Virus record (IMG/VR): IMGVR_UViG_3300046810_000208
Location: 1 to 23,878 of that record
Reading direction: 5' to 3' (one strand)
Source: a virus
Length of the DNA: 23,878 nt
Part shown: piece by piece, positions 11,690 through 20,092 of the stretch
Numbering within the stretch: position 1 is the first letter of the stretch
How the letters are laid out: each line of letters opens with the position of its first letter
Notes under the pieces: model-generated
What the model saw: only the letters and a program-made list of their open reading frames with translations
Database searches by the model: none
What the model was told of the DNA's origin: nothing
Made by a program: the position numbers and the translations under genes

Positions 11690-12962
11690 CTTCCTCCAGC
11701 TACCACATAAGTTTCGTGGATTCGTTGCAGGGTTCGGTTCGGGCAAGACGTGGGTGGGCTGTGCAGCTCTCTGCAAACACGTATGGGAATGGCCGGGCAT
11801 CAACTCCGGCTACTTCGCTCCGACTTATCCGCAGATCCGTGACATCTTCTTCCCAACGATCGAGGAAGTGGCCTACGACTGGGGCTTGAAGGTCAGGACC
11901 AAGGAAAGCGACAAAGAAGTCGACTTCTACAGCGGGAGACAATACCGAAGCACGACGATATGTCGTTCGATGGAAAAGCCGCAGACCATTGTCGGTTTCA
12001 AGATCGGGCACGCACTGGTCGATGAGCTTGATGTTCTCCCAGCGCTCAAGGCTCAGCATGCCTGGCGCAAGATCATTGCCCGGATGCGTTACAACGTGCC
12101 GGGTCTGAAGAACGGTGTGGATGTGACGACGACCCCTGAGGGGTTCAAGTTCGTCTACCAGCAGTTCATGAAGCAGATCCGCGAGAAGCCCGCGCTCGCT
12201 TCCATGTACGGCCTGATCCAAGCCAGCACGTTCGACAACGAGCTGAACCTACCCGACGATTACATCCCATCGCTGATGGAGTCGTACCCGGCTCAATTGA
12301 TCCGCGCTTACCTGAACGGGCAGTTCGTAAACCTGACGTCAGGGTCGATCTACCACGCGTACGATCGCAAGCTGAATCAGTGCTTCGACAAGGTCGAACC
12401 TGGTGAGCCGCTGTTCATCGGGATGGACTTCAACGTTGGCAAGATGGCGGCGATCACCCATGTGAAGCGTGACCAGGGCATGCCCCGCGCGGTTGATGAG
12501 CTCATGAACGGATATGACACCCCGGACATGATCCGACGCATCAAGGAAAAATACTGGCGGCACAACGGCAACGACTTTGAGAAGACCTGCGAGATTCGGA
12601 TCTACCCGGATGCCTCGGGCGACTCTCGCAAGTCGGTGAATGCCAGCCTGACTGACATCGCGATGCTCAAACAGGCCGGATTCGCGGTGATTGCTCCAGC
12701 AGCAAACCCGCCGGTGAAAGACCGGATCAATGCCATGAACGCCATGTTCTGCAACGCACAGGGCGAGCGCCGCTACAAGGTCAACCCGTTCACATGCCCG
12801 ACCTACGCCGATGGCCTGGAACAGCAGATCTGGGCGCCCAACGGCGAGCCAGACAAGACGCAAGGTAACGACCACGCAAACGACGCGGGCGGCTACTTCA
12901 TTCACAAAGACTTCCCGATCATTAAACCGGTCACCACCTTGAACATGGGGTTTGCACGCTGA
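11661..12962 (+). CDS. terL: Terminase large subunit
   Basis: This 433-residue packaging motor and nuclease has Walker A GFGSGKT (24-30) and Walker B HALVDELD (117-124). The coupling motif is probably VTTTPEG (155-161). The C-terminal RNase H-like nuclease has Asp256 (FIGMDFN), Asp317 (IYPDASGD) and Asp404/408 (GNDHANDAGGY). It cuts and pumps DNA through the portal. ATG 11661 follows AGGA at 6-7 nt; TTG 11643 and ATG 11646 are weaker in-frame choices. Its stop shares a base with the portal start (TGATG). Confidence 0.95.
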   Translation: MPSLNVPQADFLQLPHKFRGFVAGFGSGKTWVGCAALCKHVWEWPGINSGYFAPTYPQIRDIFFPTIEEVAYDWGLKVRTKESDKEVDFYSGRQYRSTTICRSMEKPQTIVGFKIGHALVDELDVLPALKAQHAWRKIIARMRYNVPGLKNGVDVTTTPEGFKFVYQQFMKQIREKPALASMYGLIQASTFDNELNLPDDYIPSLMESYPAQLIRAYLNGQFVNLTSGSIYHAYDRKLNQCFDKVEPGEPLFIGMDFNVGKMAAITHVKRDQGMPRAVDELMNGYDTPDMIRRIKEKYWRHNGNDFEKTCEIRIYPDASGDSRKSVNASLTDIAMLKQAGFAVIAPAANPPVKDRINAMNAMFCNAQGERRYKVNPFTCPTYADGLEQQIWAPNGEPDKTQGNDHANDAGGYFIHKDFPIIKPVTTLNMGFAR

Positions 12963-14422
12963 TGGCCAATGACGTCACATTCACCCGCCCGGAATACCAC
13001 GCGGCGAAATCCCGCTGGCGCCTGGTGCGTGACGTCTGCAAAGGCTCGGAAACCATCAAGGCGGCCGGTGATTTGTATCTGCCAAAGCCAAATGCTCATG
13101 ACCTGAGCAAGGAGAACACAGAGCGGTACAAGGGCTACAAGGCTCGTGCAGTTTTCTACAACGCAACGGGCCGCACGAAAAATAGCCTCGTAGGGGCAGC
13201 ATTCCGCACCTGGCCGACGCTCACCACCCCTGGTGCTCTCGAATACGTATCCAGAGACATCGACGGGCAGGGCGTCAGCATCTATCAGCAGTCACAGTCG
13301 GTGATCGGGCATCTGCTTGAGGTCGGCCGCCATGGGCTGCTGGTGGACTACGCAGCGGTCGAGGCTGGTAGCGTCAGCAAGGCTGATGAGATTTCGGGCC
13401 GTGCCCGTTCGAATGTCAGCAGCTATCCGGCTGAGTCCATCATCAACTGGAAAACTCATCAGGTCGGCGGTCAGCATCTGCTTAGCCTGGTGGTTCTGCG
13501 TGAGACCGTTGATGTGGACACCGAAGACGGCTTCGGTAGCGAACAGAGGGTTCAGTTTCGGGTTCTGCGGCTCGATGAGGCCGGCGTGTACACGCAAGAG
13601 GTCTGGGAAGAGGGCGCAAAGGAGAGTTCGCGCATTGTCGAGCCCTTCGCTCCGCTTAACGGATCCGGTCAGCGCTGGACAGTCATCCCCTTCCAGTTCC
13701 TCGGCAGCGAGAACAACGACACCAGCATCGACGACTCGCCGCTGTACGACATGGCCGAGGTCAACATCGGTCATTACCGGAACAGCGCCGATTATGAAGA
13801 CGCGGCGTTTCTGATGGGGCAGCCGCAAGTGTTCATGGCCGGGCTCGATGAGCAGTGGGTCAAGATGCTGGAAGAGAAGGGCATCTACTTCGGCTCGCGG
13901 GCGATCCTACCGCTGCCGGCGAATGGTTCGGCGAGCATCCTGCAGGCTCAGGCCAACACGATGATCAAAGAGGCCATGGACGCCAAGGAAGAGCAGTTGG
14001 TCTCCTTGGGTGCCCGGTTGATCGAGCGCGGCAGCGCAGTGAAGACCGCCACGCAGGCCGACAGCGACAGCGCCGCCGAACATAGCGTGCTTTCGCTGGT
14101 GGTCAGCAACGTCAGCGAGGCCTACACCCAGTGCCTGGCATGGATGGCTGAGTTCACCGCTGCGACAGGCAAGGCAGAGTACAAGCTCAATCAGGACTTC
14201 ACACAGATCAGCCTGGACGCGAACATCATGGCCGGCCTGTTCAACGCAGTGCAGGGCGGTCGCCTGCCGGTTACCGACTTCTGGCAGTACCTGCGTGATC
14301 GCGGAATCATCAATCCTGAAAAGGATGACGATCAGATCCGTGATGAGCTTGAGACGGACGCGGCCAGCCTGAACCTGGACAACGAGGACCCACCGAATGG
14401 CGGCCAACCAAGCAATACTTGA
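12962..14422 (+). CDS. Portal protein, DUF4055 type
   Basis: This 486-residue protein starts MANDVTFTRPEYHAAKSRWR and has the core NATGRTKNSLVGAAFRTWPT, the wing region with VGRHGLLVDY and the stem helices around DMAEVNIGHYRNSADYEDAA, as in DUF4055 portal proteins. Twelve copies form the ring through which DNA enters and to which terminase and neck bind. The C-terminus is acidic (LDNEDPPNGGQPSNT). It starts on the last base of the terL stop and overlaps the minor head gene by 26 bp. Confidence 0.9.
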   Translation: MANDVTFTRPEYHAAKSRWRLVRDVCKGSETIKAAGDLYLPKPNAHDLSKENTERYKGYKARAVFYNATGRTKNSLVGAAFRTWPTLTTPGALEYVSRDIDGQGVSIYQQSQSVIGHLLEVGRHGLLVDYAAVEAGSVSKADEISGRARSNVSSYPAESIINWKTHQVGGQHLLSLVVLRETVDVDTEDGFGSEQRVQFRVLRLDEAGVYTQEVWEEGAKESSRIVEPFAPLNGSGQRWTVIPFQFLGSENNDTSIDDSPLYDMAEVNIGHYRNSADYEDAAFLMGQPQVFMAGLDEQWVKMLEEKGIYFGSRAILPLPANGSASILQAQANTMIKEAMDAKEEQLVSLGARLIERGSAVKTATQADSDSAAEHSVLSLVVSNVSEAYTQCLAWMAEFTAATGKAEYKLNQDFTQISLDANIMAGLFNAVQGGRLPVTDFWQYLRDRGIINPEKDDDQIRDELETDAASLNLDNEDPPNGGQPSNT

Positions 14423-15488
14423 CGCCACCATTCGGCATGCTGTCTTTCTGGAGCAGTTGAAGTCGGGTGAGGTGAAGAAGTTCGCCCCGTTCCTGAAAGA
14501 GATCGACCGCAGCATCCGTGACCGGCTGACCAAGGCAGATCTGACCGACTACACAGCAGTGCGGCTTGAACGTCTGCTCAAAGAAGTCGACAGCCTGCTG
14601 CTGGGTATCTTCGACCGGTTTACCGATCAGCTGAACCTCGATCTGGTGGACATTGCCAACTACGAGGCGCAGTTTGAGGCGACCAGTCTGACGCGCGCGG
14701 CACCGCCAAGCATCACGTTCGACGCGGCGCTGCCCGGCTCTGCTGCAATCCGCGCCGCCATCCTCACGAACCCGCTCAGCGTGCGCGGTGCGGACGGCGG
14801 CAAGCTGCTCGACTCGTTCATCGAGGGCTTCACCTCAACTGAGCGACAACGCCTTACAGGCGCGATCAGGCAAGGCTTCTTCGAAGGCCAGACGAACTTC
14901 CAGATCATCAAGAAGATTCGCGGCACCAAGGCGCTCCACTTCAACGATGGCATCCTGGCCACGACCAACCGCAACGCCGGTTCAGTGGTTCGAACTGCAG
15001 TCCAGCACGTGGCCACCCAGGCGCGAATGGAGACGCTGAAGGAAAACAGCGACGTCGTTCAGGCCGTGGAGTGGGTCAGTACGCTTGATTCGAAGACGAC
15101 CGCCCAGTGCCGGACGCTGGATGGCCGGCGATTCAAGCTGACAGAGGGGCCGCGACCGCCTATCCACATCAACTGCCGCTCGACGGTGGTGGCAGTCACC
15201 CGATTCAGCGCGCTGCTCTCGAAAGACGGCACACGCGCCTCGGTCGGTGACAGTGGACCGCAGCAGGTGAGGGCAGACCTGAGTTATTACGACTGGCTCA
15301 CCAAGCAGCCCGCAGCATTCCAGGACAAGGCCATTGGCCCCGTACGAGCAAAACTGCTCCGTGATGGCGGCCTCAGCGTCGAGCGCTTCTCCGAACTGCA
15401 GCTCGACCGCAACTTCGCACCTCTGACCCTCGAACAGATGAAGGCTCTTGAGCCCCTTGCGTTCGAACGCGCGGGGCTAACCCTTTAG
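14397..15488 (+). CDS. Minor head protein, Mu gpF-like
   Basis: This 363-residue protein has a helical N-terminal half. Residues about 224-265 carry the Mu gpF-like head-morphogenesis domain (VEWVSTLDSKTTAQCRTLDG, then IHINCRSTVVAV, with paired Cys). A C-terminal part of about 95 residues is helical. Such proteins bind portal and scaffold and are present in few copies in the head. The start at 14397 lies in the portal end. The stop TAG (15486-15488) overlaps the stop of the minus-strand moron in the tetranucleotide TTAG. Confidence 0.88.
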   Translation: MAANQAILDATIRHAVFLEQLKSGEVKKFAPFLKEIDRSIRDRLTKADLTDYTAVRLERLLKEVDSLLLGIFDRFTDQLNLDLVDIANYEAQFEATSLTRAAPPSITFDAALPGSAAIRAAILTNPLSVRGADGGKLLDSFIEGFTSTERQRLTGAIRQGFFEGQTNFQIIKKIRGTKALHFNDGILATTNRNAGSVVRTAVQHVATQARMETLKENSDVVQAVEWVSTLDSKTTAQCRTLDGRRFKLTEGPRPPIHINCRSTVVAVTRFSALLSKDGTRASVGDSGPQQVRADLSYYDWLTKQPAAFQDKAIGPVRAKLLRDGGLSVERFSELQLDRNFAPLTLEQMKALEPLAFERAGLTL

Positions 15489-16084
15489 CGGTAGGTTTGT
15501 TGGCCGTACCAAAAATACGTGGGGATCGGATCCTGAACCGCAGGCTTGCCGTCAAGGTAAGCGCGGCCCGCGTCCACGTTGAAGTCGAGAGCATTCACTG
15601 GGCGGTAGAAATCAAATTTCCGCTTTGTTTTGGTGAAAATGCCAGTTTTTACGAGGGCGTCAACTACCGCCGTTGTAGCCTGCATTGTGTTGCGATAAGG
15701 CGAGTCCTTCGCCAGGAAGAAGCGGCGGATCAGCGGGTCGAGCCCGCCGGAAAACTGGCTGTCGAAGCGTTCTAGGGCTTGGGTACGAGCGTTGACGGGC
15801 AAGCTGTCACGATAAAGCTCAAATTTTTCCGCTCTGTCGTCGTCGGCTCCCAGCGACACTGTCGCCTGCCGCAGGCAGTAATCGACTAAACGCACCAGGT
15901 CAATGTGCTCTCCATCGGCTTCAGGTAGTTCGATGTAGCGGTCGTCTTTCAGCAGGGGGGTTGGCAGTGTTTCTGCCATCGGATGGTTGGTCATAAGAAC
16001 CTCGTAAAAATGGTAAGGAAGGACGGCGAAAGCAGGCCGGCCTTTCTCGTCGTTGATGAATTGCACCGTTTGTTTCAGGGTCAT
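15485..16084 (-). CDS. Antisense moron with antitoxin-like N-terminus
   Basis: This 199-residue protein is encoded against the head operon between the minor head and scaffold genes. GAGGA lies 6-7 nt before ATG 16084. Residues 1-31 (VQFINDEKGRPAFAVLPYHF, then YEVL) resemble the short beta-strand module that opens many type II antitoxins and related regulators. The rest is mixed alpha/beta with no known motif, ending FWYGQQTYR. No toxin gene lies beside it. Its own promoter and a palindromic operator-like site precede it, which suits lysogen expression with autoregulation. Function unknown; the antitoxin resemblance is by eye and covers only the first 31 residues. Confidence 0.75.
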   Translation of the reverse strand: MTLKQTVQFINDEKGRPAFAVLPYHFYEVLMTNHPMAETLPTPLLKDDRYIELPEADGEHIDLVRLVDYCLRQATVSLGADDDRAEKFELYRDSLPVNARTQALERFDSQFSGGLDPLIRRFFLAKDSPYRNTMQATTAVVDALVKTGIFTKTKRKFDFYRPVNALDFNVDAGRAYLDGKPAVQDPIPTYFWYGQQTYR

Positions 16085-16097
16085 GCTTTTTCCTCTT

Positions 16098-16126
16098 TTT
16101 CATTTCCCAAATGAAATATATGAAAT
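16098..16126. promoter_or_regulatory. Palindromic operator-like site of the 15485-16084 moron
   Basis: TTTCATTT (16098-16105) and AAATGAAA (16109-16116) form a perfect 8+3+8 palindrome, and ATGAAAT recurs at 16120-16126. The site lies between the candidate promoter and the moron start, ending 13 bp from the ATG. A DNA-binding product could repress its own gene there. Confidence 0.55.
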
Positions 16127-16143
16127 AAACGATGCGCCCGCAA
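16115..16143 (-). promoter_or_regulatory. Candidate promoter of the 15485-16084 moron
   Basis: Read leftward, TTGCGG (16143-16138) and TATATT (16120-16115) are 17 bp apart, in the most AT-rich short stretch of the head region. The -10 overlaps the operator-like repeats. It points only to the moron, which fits expression independent of the late operon. Confidence 0.5.
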
Positions 16144-16200
16144 CCTCTGTTTTTTCTATCCGCAGGCAGGGCCTGCATCCTCGTCTCTGGGAGACAACCA

Positions 16201-16908
16201 ATGCTGAAGTTCCAACTGGACACCCTTGATGGCGTCGACGAATCCGTGCGCGCGCTGTACACCGAAAAAGACGGCAAATTCGTGCTTGGCATCGAAGGCC
16301 TGCCGCAACAGGAAGACGTTTCTGGCCTGAAAGCCAAGGTCGATGAGCTGCTCGGCGAGAAGAAAGCCGCTGAGAAGGCCCGCAAGGAAGCCGAGGAGAC
16401 CGCACGCGCTGAGCGCGAGGAAGCCGCGCGCAAGTCCGGCAACGTCGAAGAGCTCGAAAAGTCCTGGTCGGAAAAGTACAACCGCCGCGAAGCAGAGCTG
16501 AACGGCTTGCTCGAACAAGAGCGTGGCAGCCTCGGTGGCCAGATCCGGGATCTGACCGTGGGCCGCACCGCGACCGATATCGCAGCAGCATTGGCAATCC
16601 CAGGCAGCGCCAAGGCGTTGCTCCCTCACATCGAACGCCGCCTGAGCGTCGAACTGCGTGACGGCAAACCCACCGTCGTAGTTCTCGATCAGGCCGGCAA
16701 GCTCTCCGCGGCAACGCTGGATGAGCTGAAAGCAGAATTCACCAACGACACGGCGTTCGCGCCGCTGATCGCTGGCAGTAAGGCATCGGGCGGCGGGGCT
16801 GCAGGTGCTGGGAATGGCGGCGGGGCCGCAAAAGGAAACATCGGCGGCACTAAAACGGAACGCACAGCGGCAATCGCCAGCAAGTTCCCGGACCTCCCTC
16901 TCAATTAA
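16201..16908 (+). CDS. Head scaffolding protein
   Basis: This 235-residue protein starts at ATG 16201 with GGAG 7 nt upstream. A long charged coiled coil spans about 45-115 (repeated Ala-Glu-Lys-Arg, such as EKARKEAEETARAEREEAAR). Then come a small domain (RTATDIAAALAIPGSAKALL) and a Gly/Ala-rich linker (about 197-220), ending near KFPDLPLN. Scaffold proteins of this type guide the capsid protein into a shell and are removed before packaging. It lies directly before the major capsid gene, as expected. Confidence 0.82.
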   Translation: MLKFQLDTLDGVDESVRALYTEKDGKFVLGIEGLPQQEDVSGLKAKVDELLGEKKAAEKARKEAEETARAEREEAARKSGNVEELEKSWSEKYNRREAELNGLLEQERGSLGGQIRDLTVGRTATDIAAALAIPGSAKALLPHIERRLSVELRDGKPTVVVLDQAGKLSAATLDELKAEFTNDTAFAPLIAGSKASGGGAAGAGNGGGAAKGNIGGTKTERTAAIASKFPDLPLN

Positions 16909-16918
16909 GGAATAACAC

Positions 16919-17887
16919 ATGTCCCTGTCTCAAATGCAGGTCTTCAACGATTACGTCATGCCGGCGACTCTGGAGACCTTGGACCAAATGCTCGCGGCCT
17001 TCAACGCTGCGAGCAACGGCGCGATCGTTCTGTCGCCGGAAGGTTTCACCGGTGACTTCTTGCAGGAGTCGTTCTTCCAGAACCTGGCCTCTGCCCAGCG
17101 CCGTGTGAACCGTTACGCTGCTCAGGCTGCTGTGACTCCGGTCGATCTGACCGAGCTGCAGAACACCACCGTGAAGGTGGCTGGTGGTTTCGGCCCAGTC
17201 CGCTATGAGCCTTCCCAGATGACCTGGCTGCAACGCCCGACTGCTCAGGGCATCGAAGTGGCCTCGCGCGCGTTCGCTGAAATCCTGCTCAAGGATCAGC
17301 TGAACACCGCCATTGCCGCACTGGTGGCCGCAATCACCGCTCAGGCTGCCGCCGTCAACGACGTTTCGGCCACCGCTGGCATCTCGCAGGCAGGCCTGAA
17401 CAGCTCGCACGCGAAGTTCGGCGATGCCAGTCAGAACCTCGTCGCCCAGGTCATGACCGGCAGTTCGTGGCACAAGCTGGTCGGCCAGAACCTGGCGAAC
17501 GTCAACAACCTATTCTTGGCAGGCAACGTTCGGGTGGTCGATATCCTCGGAAAGACCTCCGTGGTCACCGACGCTCCGGCGCTGTCCCAGACCGGCACGC
17601 CGAACAAGGAAATCATCCTCAGCTTGGCGTCCGGCGCCGCTTTGGTTCATGACAGCCGTGACATCATCTCGAACGTCGAAACCAGCAACGGCCAGACTCG
17701 TATCGAGACCACGATTCAGGTCGATTACACCTTCGGCCTCGGCCTGAAGGGTTACACCTGGGACACCGCCAACGGCGGCAAGTCGCCGACCAGTGCGGCA
17801 CTGGCCACCGGCACTAACTGGGACAAAACCGCCACCAGCATCAAGGACACCGCTGGTGTTGCCCTGATCGGTGACGCTTCCAAGTAA
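16919..17887 (+). CDS. Major capsid protein
   Basis: This 322-residue protein starts at ATG 16919 with AAGGA 7-8 nt upstream, a strong site for a highly made product. It begins MSLSQMQVFNDYVMPATLET and is neutral to acidic, rich in Ala, Thr, Asn and Gly, with short strands and a helix in the style of HK97-fold capsid proteins. It ends DTAGVALIGDASK. It follows the scaffold and precedes the head connectors. The HK97 fold is inferred from context and length. Confidence 0.88.
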   Translation: MSLSQMQVFNDYVMPATLETLDQMLAAFNAASNGAIVLSPEGFTGDFLQESFFQNLASAQRRVNRYAAQAAVTPVDLTELQNTTVKVAGGFGPVRYEPSQMTWLQRPTAQGIEVASRAFAEILLKDQLNTAIAALVAAITAQAAAVNDVSATAGISQAGLNSSHAKFGDASQNLVAQVMTGSSWHKLVGQNLANVNNLFLAGNVRVVDILGKTSVVTDAPALSQTGTPNKEIILSLASGAALVHDSRDIISNVETSNGQTRIETTIQVDYTFGLGLKGYTWDTANGGKSPTSAALATGTNWDKTATSIKDTAGVALIGDASK

Positions 17888-17938
17888 CCCTTTGATGTCC
17901 ATGCCGGGACGTGTGCCCGGCTTGGCGGAGATGCAATC

Positions 17939-18253
17939 ATGAGCGAGAACAACGTCTGGTATTTGCCGGGCCCTTTTCACCGCTACGAAGGCGACGTGAA
18001 GGCCCAGGCCAAGAAGGCCGGTTTGATCATCGTCGACGCTAACGTGACGGACAGCCGTGACGGTGCTGCTGAAAAGACGCCCGCTGCCAAGCTGAAGCCG
18101 GAATGGTCAGCCAGGTCTGAAAAGACCGGGCCTGAAACCGATCCGAAGAAAATGAACGTTGAAGACCTGCGCGCTTGGCTGACGTCCAAGGGCATCGAGT
18201 ATGATGCCAATGCACTGAAGCCGGACCTTCAAGCCCTCATCCCAGTGGAATAA
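17939..18253 (+). CDS. Small head protein with HeH/LEM-like C-terminus
   Basis: This 104-residue protein lies between the major capsid and connector genes. Residues 1-40 (MSENNVWYLPGPFHRYEGDV and on) are a small basic domain, a Lys/Pro/Glu-rich linker spans about 45-75, and residues 76-103 (MNVEDLRAWLTSKGIEYDAN) form a helix-extended-loop-helix unit like HeH/LEM or SAP domains that touch nucleic acid or protein. Such proteins are common at this locus and may decorate or stabilise the head. A GC-rich hairpin without a T-run (17903-17921) lies between it and the capsid gene. Confidence 0.68.
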   Translation: MSENNVWYLPGPFHRYEGDVKAQAKKAGLIIVDANVTDSRDGAAEKTPAAKLKPEWSARSEKTGPETDPKKMNVEDLRAWLTSKGIEYDANALKPDLQALIPVE

Positions 18254-18256
18254 CCC

Positions 18257-18760
18257 ATGGCACTCATCACCGAGGACGGTACCGGCAAGCCTGATGCCGA
18301 AAGCTACGCGAGCGCTGCCGATCTGGTCATCTACGCCGGAAAGTTCGGCGTGACGATCCCGGCAGACGAGCCGGCTCAGGAAGCATTGCTGCGCCGGGCC
18401 GCCCTGGCGATGGATGGCATGACGTGGAAAGGGCGCAAGATGTCGAGTGATCAGGCTTTGGCCTGGCCTCGGCGTGGCGTTGAGCTGGACTATGAACTGA
18501 AACCGGACAACTACCTGCCAGCGCGGATCGAGTACGGGCAGATGGCGTTGGCTGCTGAGATCCACGCAGATGACATTGACCCACCGGAGAAGCGCAAAGG
18601 CGCAATCACGGTGGATCGTGTCGAAGGCGCGGTAACCCGGGAGTACGCCGTGATCCCCATCAATAGTTCACGACTGCTGCCAGCGGCGCCGGATCGGCCA
18701 AGTGCAACCCAGTTCGCCGACTATCTGCTCAAGCGCGGTTTGTTTGCGGTTAGGGCCTAA
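18257..18760 (+). CDS. Head-tail connector, DnaT-like (DnaT_2) family
   Basis: This 167-residue protein starts MALITEDGTGKPDAESYASA and contains LRRAALAMDGMTWKGRKMSS, then ALAWPRRGVELD. The pattern 'DxxxWxG...ALxWPR' is the hallmark of the family called DnaT-like ssDNA-binding, which in tailed phages sits at the adaptor (gp6-like) position. The DNA-replication name comes from distant similarity, and its location makes a neck role far more likely. It starts 3 bp after the preceding stop. Its stop overlaps that of the minus-strand moron (CTAA 18757-18760). Confidence 0.82.
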   Translation: MALITEDGTGKPDAESYASAADLVIYAGKFGVTIPADEPAQEALLRRAALAMDGMTWKGRKMSSDQALAWPRRGVELDYELKPDNYLPARIEYGQMALAAEIHADDIDPPEKRKGAITVDRVEGAVTREYAVIPINSSRLLPAAPDRPSATQFADYLLKRGLFAVRA

Positions 18761-19047
18761 AGGCCCAAATCAACTGCCAGAGCTTTCTCCCAGTAGATGC
18801 TTACTCTTCGTGACGTCCGGCGCTGCGTGCCTCCGGTCGCCAGTTCTCTAAGCAGATCGATGTTCGCAGGCTTTCCGCGAGGGAAACAAGCTTCGTATAT
18901 ATCCAGATAGACATTGTTGAGTGGGGTGTTTTGAAGTGCTGTTGCCAGGGCGTGTTCGGCAACCAAGCGTTTGGCAGGGACGTTGCCGTAACCGGAAGCC
19001 ATCGCTTCATTCAGTCTTACAACGGCGGTTTCAAAATGATTTTGCAT
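18757..19047 (-). CDS. Antisense moron, unknown function
   Basis: This 96-residue basic protein starts at ATG 19047 with AGAGGA about 4 nt upstream. It reads MQNHFETAVVRLNEAMASGY, a helical middle (VAEHALATALQNTPLNNVY), then an Arg-rich part (RGKPANIDLLRELATGGTQR) and ends AVDLGL. No family is recognised. It is inserted between two neck genes, antisense to the late message, and its stop is interlocked with that of the connector gene. The small palindrome GGGCC-TAAA-GGCCC lies across the two stops. Lysogen expression is inferred from orientation. Confidence 0.65.
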   Translation of the reverse strand: MQNHFETAVVRLNEAMASGYGNVPAKRLVAEHALATALQNTPLNNVYLDIYEACFPRGKPANIDLLRELATGGTQRRTSRRVSIYWEKALAVDLGL

Positions 19048-19070
19048 GCAATCCTCTTGGGGGGTGGAGT

Positions 19071-19439
19071 GTGAGTTTTTATGATGAGATGGCGCTGGTC
19101 GCGCTTGATTTAATCACTGAACTTGGTCAGCCCATAGCCCTTCGAGACATGGTCAAGGGCGTATACGACCCCGGCACCGGCAAGACCGGCCCGGACACGG
19201 TCACCGAGCGGATCGCCCAAGGAATCCTGCTCAACTTCACCGGCCAAGAATTCCAGACCAACAGCCTGATCAAGGTCGGCGACAAGAAATTGAAGATCGC
19301 CGCGAGCGGGCTCAGTTCGCCGCCCACGCTGCTGAGCAAGGCGGTCATCCAGGGCAAGACTTGGTCTATCGTCCCTCCACTGAAAGAGATCAATCCCGCA
19401 GGCACGCCGTTGCTGTACGAGTTGCAGGTGCGGTCATGA
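19071..19439 (+). CDS. Neck/head-closure protein, putative
   Basis: This 122-residue protein starts at GTG 19071 (VSFYDEMALVALDLITELGQ) behind GGGGTGGAG. The frame is open further left but there overlaps the antisense moron, and no other start has a ribosome site. The sequence contains DPGTGKTGPDTVTERIAQGI and a beta-rich second half (KVGDKKLKIAASGLSSPP). Small proteins of this type lie between the adaptor and the HK97-gp10-like protein and usually close the head. The stop overlaps the next start (ATGA). The role is inferred from position. Confidence 0.68.
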   Translation: MSFYDEMALVALDLITELGQPIALRDMVKGVYDPGTGKTGPDTVTERIAQGILLNFTGQEFQTNSLIKVGDKKLKIAASGLSSPPTLLSKAVIQGKTWSIVPPLKEINPAGTPLLYELQVRS

Positions 19440-20092
19440 GCCGCGCGGGCTCCGGCCAGTCCGGCAGCTTCGCGCTGAGCCTGGCCCAGTTCGCCGAGCA
19501 GGCCAAGGAAGCAATCGACGCTAGCCTGCGAGAGATCGTGATCGAACTTGGCAGCAGCGTGATTCGCATGTCACCAGTGGGTAACCCCGAGATCTGGGCA
19601 GCCAACGTCGCGCACCGCGAGAAGAACACCCGCGAAGCCGACGACTACGACTTCAAGGTTGCAGCTCGTAACACGGTCATAAACCTGACCGAATCGAATT
19701 TCACCAAGTCCGGTAAGCTCAAGAAGGGCGTCAAGTACGCCAACCCGTTGACGAAAGCCGAACGGGTCCAGAACTTCAACGTGAACGGTCTGGTTTCCGG
19801 CAAGGACTATGTCGGCGGGCGCTTTCGTGGCAACTGGATGTTCAGCATCGGCTCGCCGGACAGCACAACAACAGACGAGGTCGACCCGAGCGGGCGCAAG
19901 TCCACCGCGCGGATCGTCGACGGAGCGATCGAGTTTAAGGCGGGCGACACGGCGTACATCACCAACTCACTGCTATATGCCATCCCGCTGGAGTTCGGTC
20001 ACTCCCAGCAGGCCCCCGGCGGCATGGTCCGCATCACCGTCGCACGCTTCCAGCAGATCGTGCTGGAGGCCATCAGGAACAACCAGGTATGA
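19436..20092 (+). CDS. HK97 gp10-like neck/tail completion protein
   Basis: This 218-residue protein starts at ATG 19436, coupled by ATGA. A helical N-terminus (SLAQFAEQAKEAIDASLREI) is followed by SPVGNPEIW, a Lys-rich segment, then GNWMFSIGSPDS and the typical C-terminal AYITNSLLYAIPLEFGHSQQ with APGGM. The 'NxLxYAxxLExGxSxQAPxG' pattern identifies HK97 gp10-like proteins, which act at the head-tail joint. It ends by ATGA overlap with the tail terminator gene. Confidence 0.85.
   Translation: MSRAGSGQSGSFALSLAQFAEQAKEAIDASLREIVIELGSSVIRMSPVGNPEIWAANVAHREKNTREADDYDFKVAARNTVINLTESNFTKSGKLKKGVKYANPLTKAERVQNFNVNGLVSGKDYVGGRFRGNWMFSIGSPDSTTTDEVDPSGRKSTARIVDGAIEFKAGDTAYITNSLLYAIPLEFGHSQQAPGGMVRITVARFQQIVLEAIRNNQV

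Noticed and set aside
11700-12221. Minus-strand frames opposite terL, portal, scaffold and tape measure genes
   Set aside because: They are long only because of the GC-rich codon structure of the sense genes; none shows start signals, domains or coupling.
17903-17921. GCCGGG/CCCGGC hairpin after the capsid gene as a terminator
   Set aside because: Stem of 6 bp, no following T-run, and the downstream gene belongs to the same head operon.
18921-19439. Longer form of the neck closure protein beginning at 18921
   Set aside because: The extension runs antisense through the moron, has no ribosome site and adds Arg/Cys-rich sequence unlike the rest; GTG 19071 is preferred.
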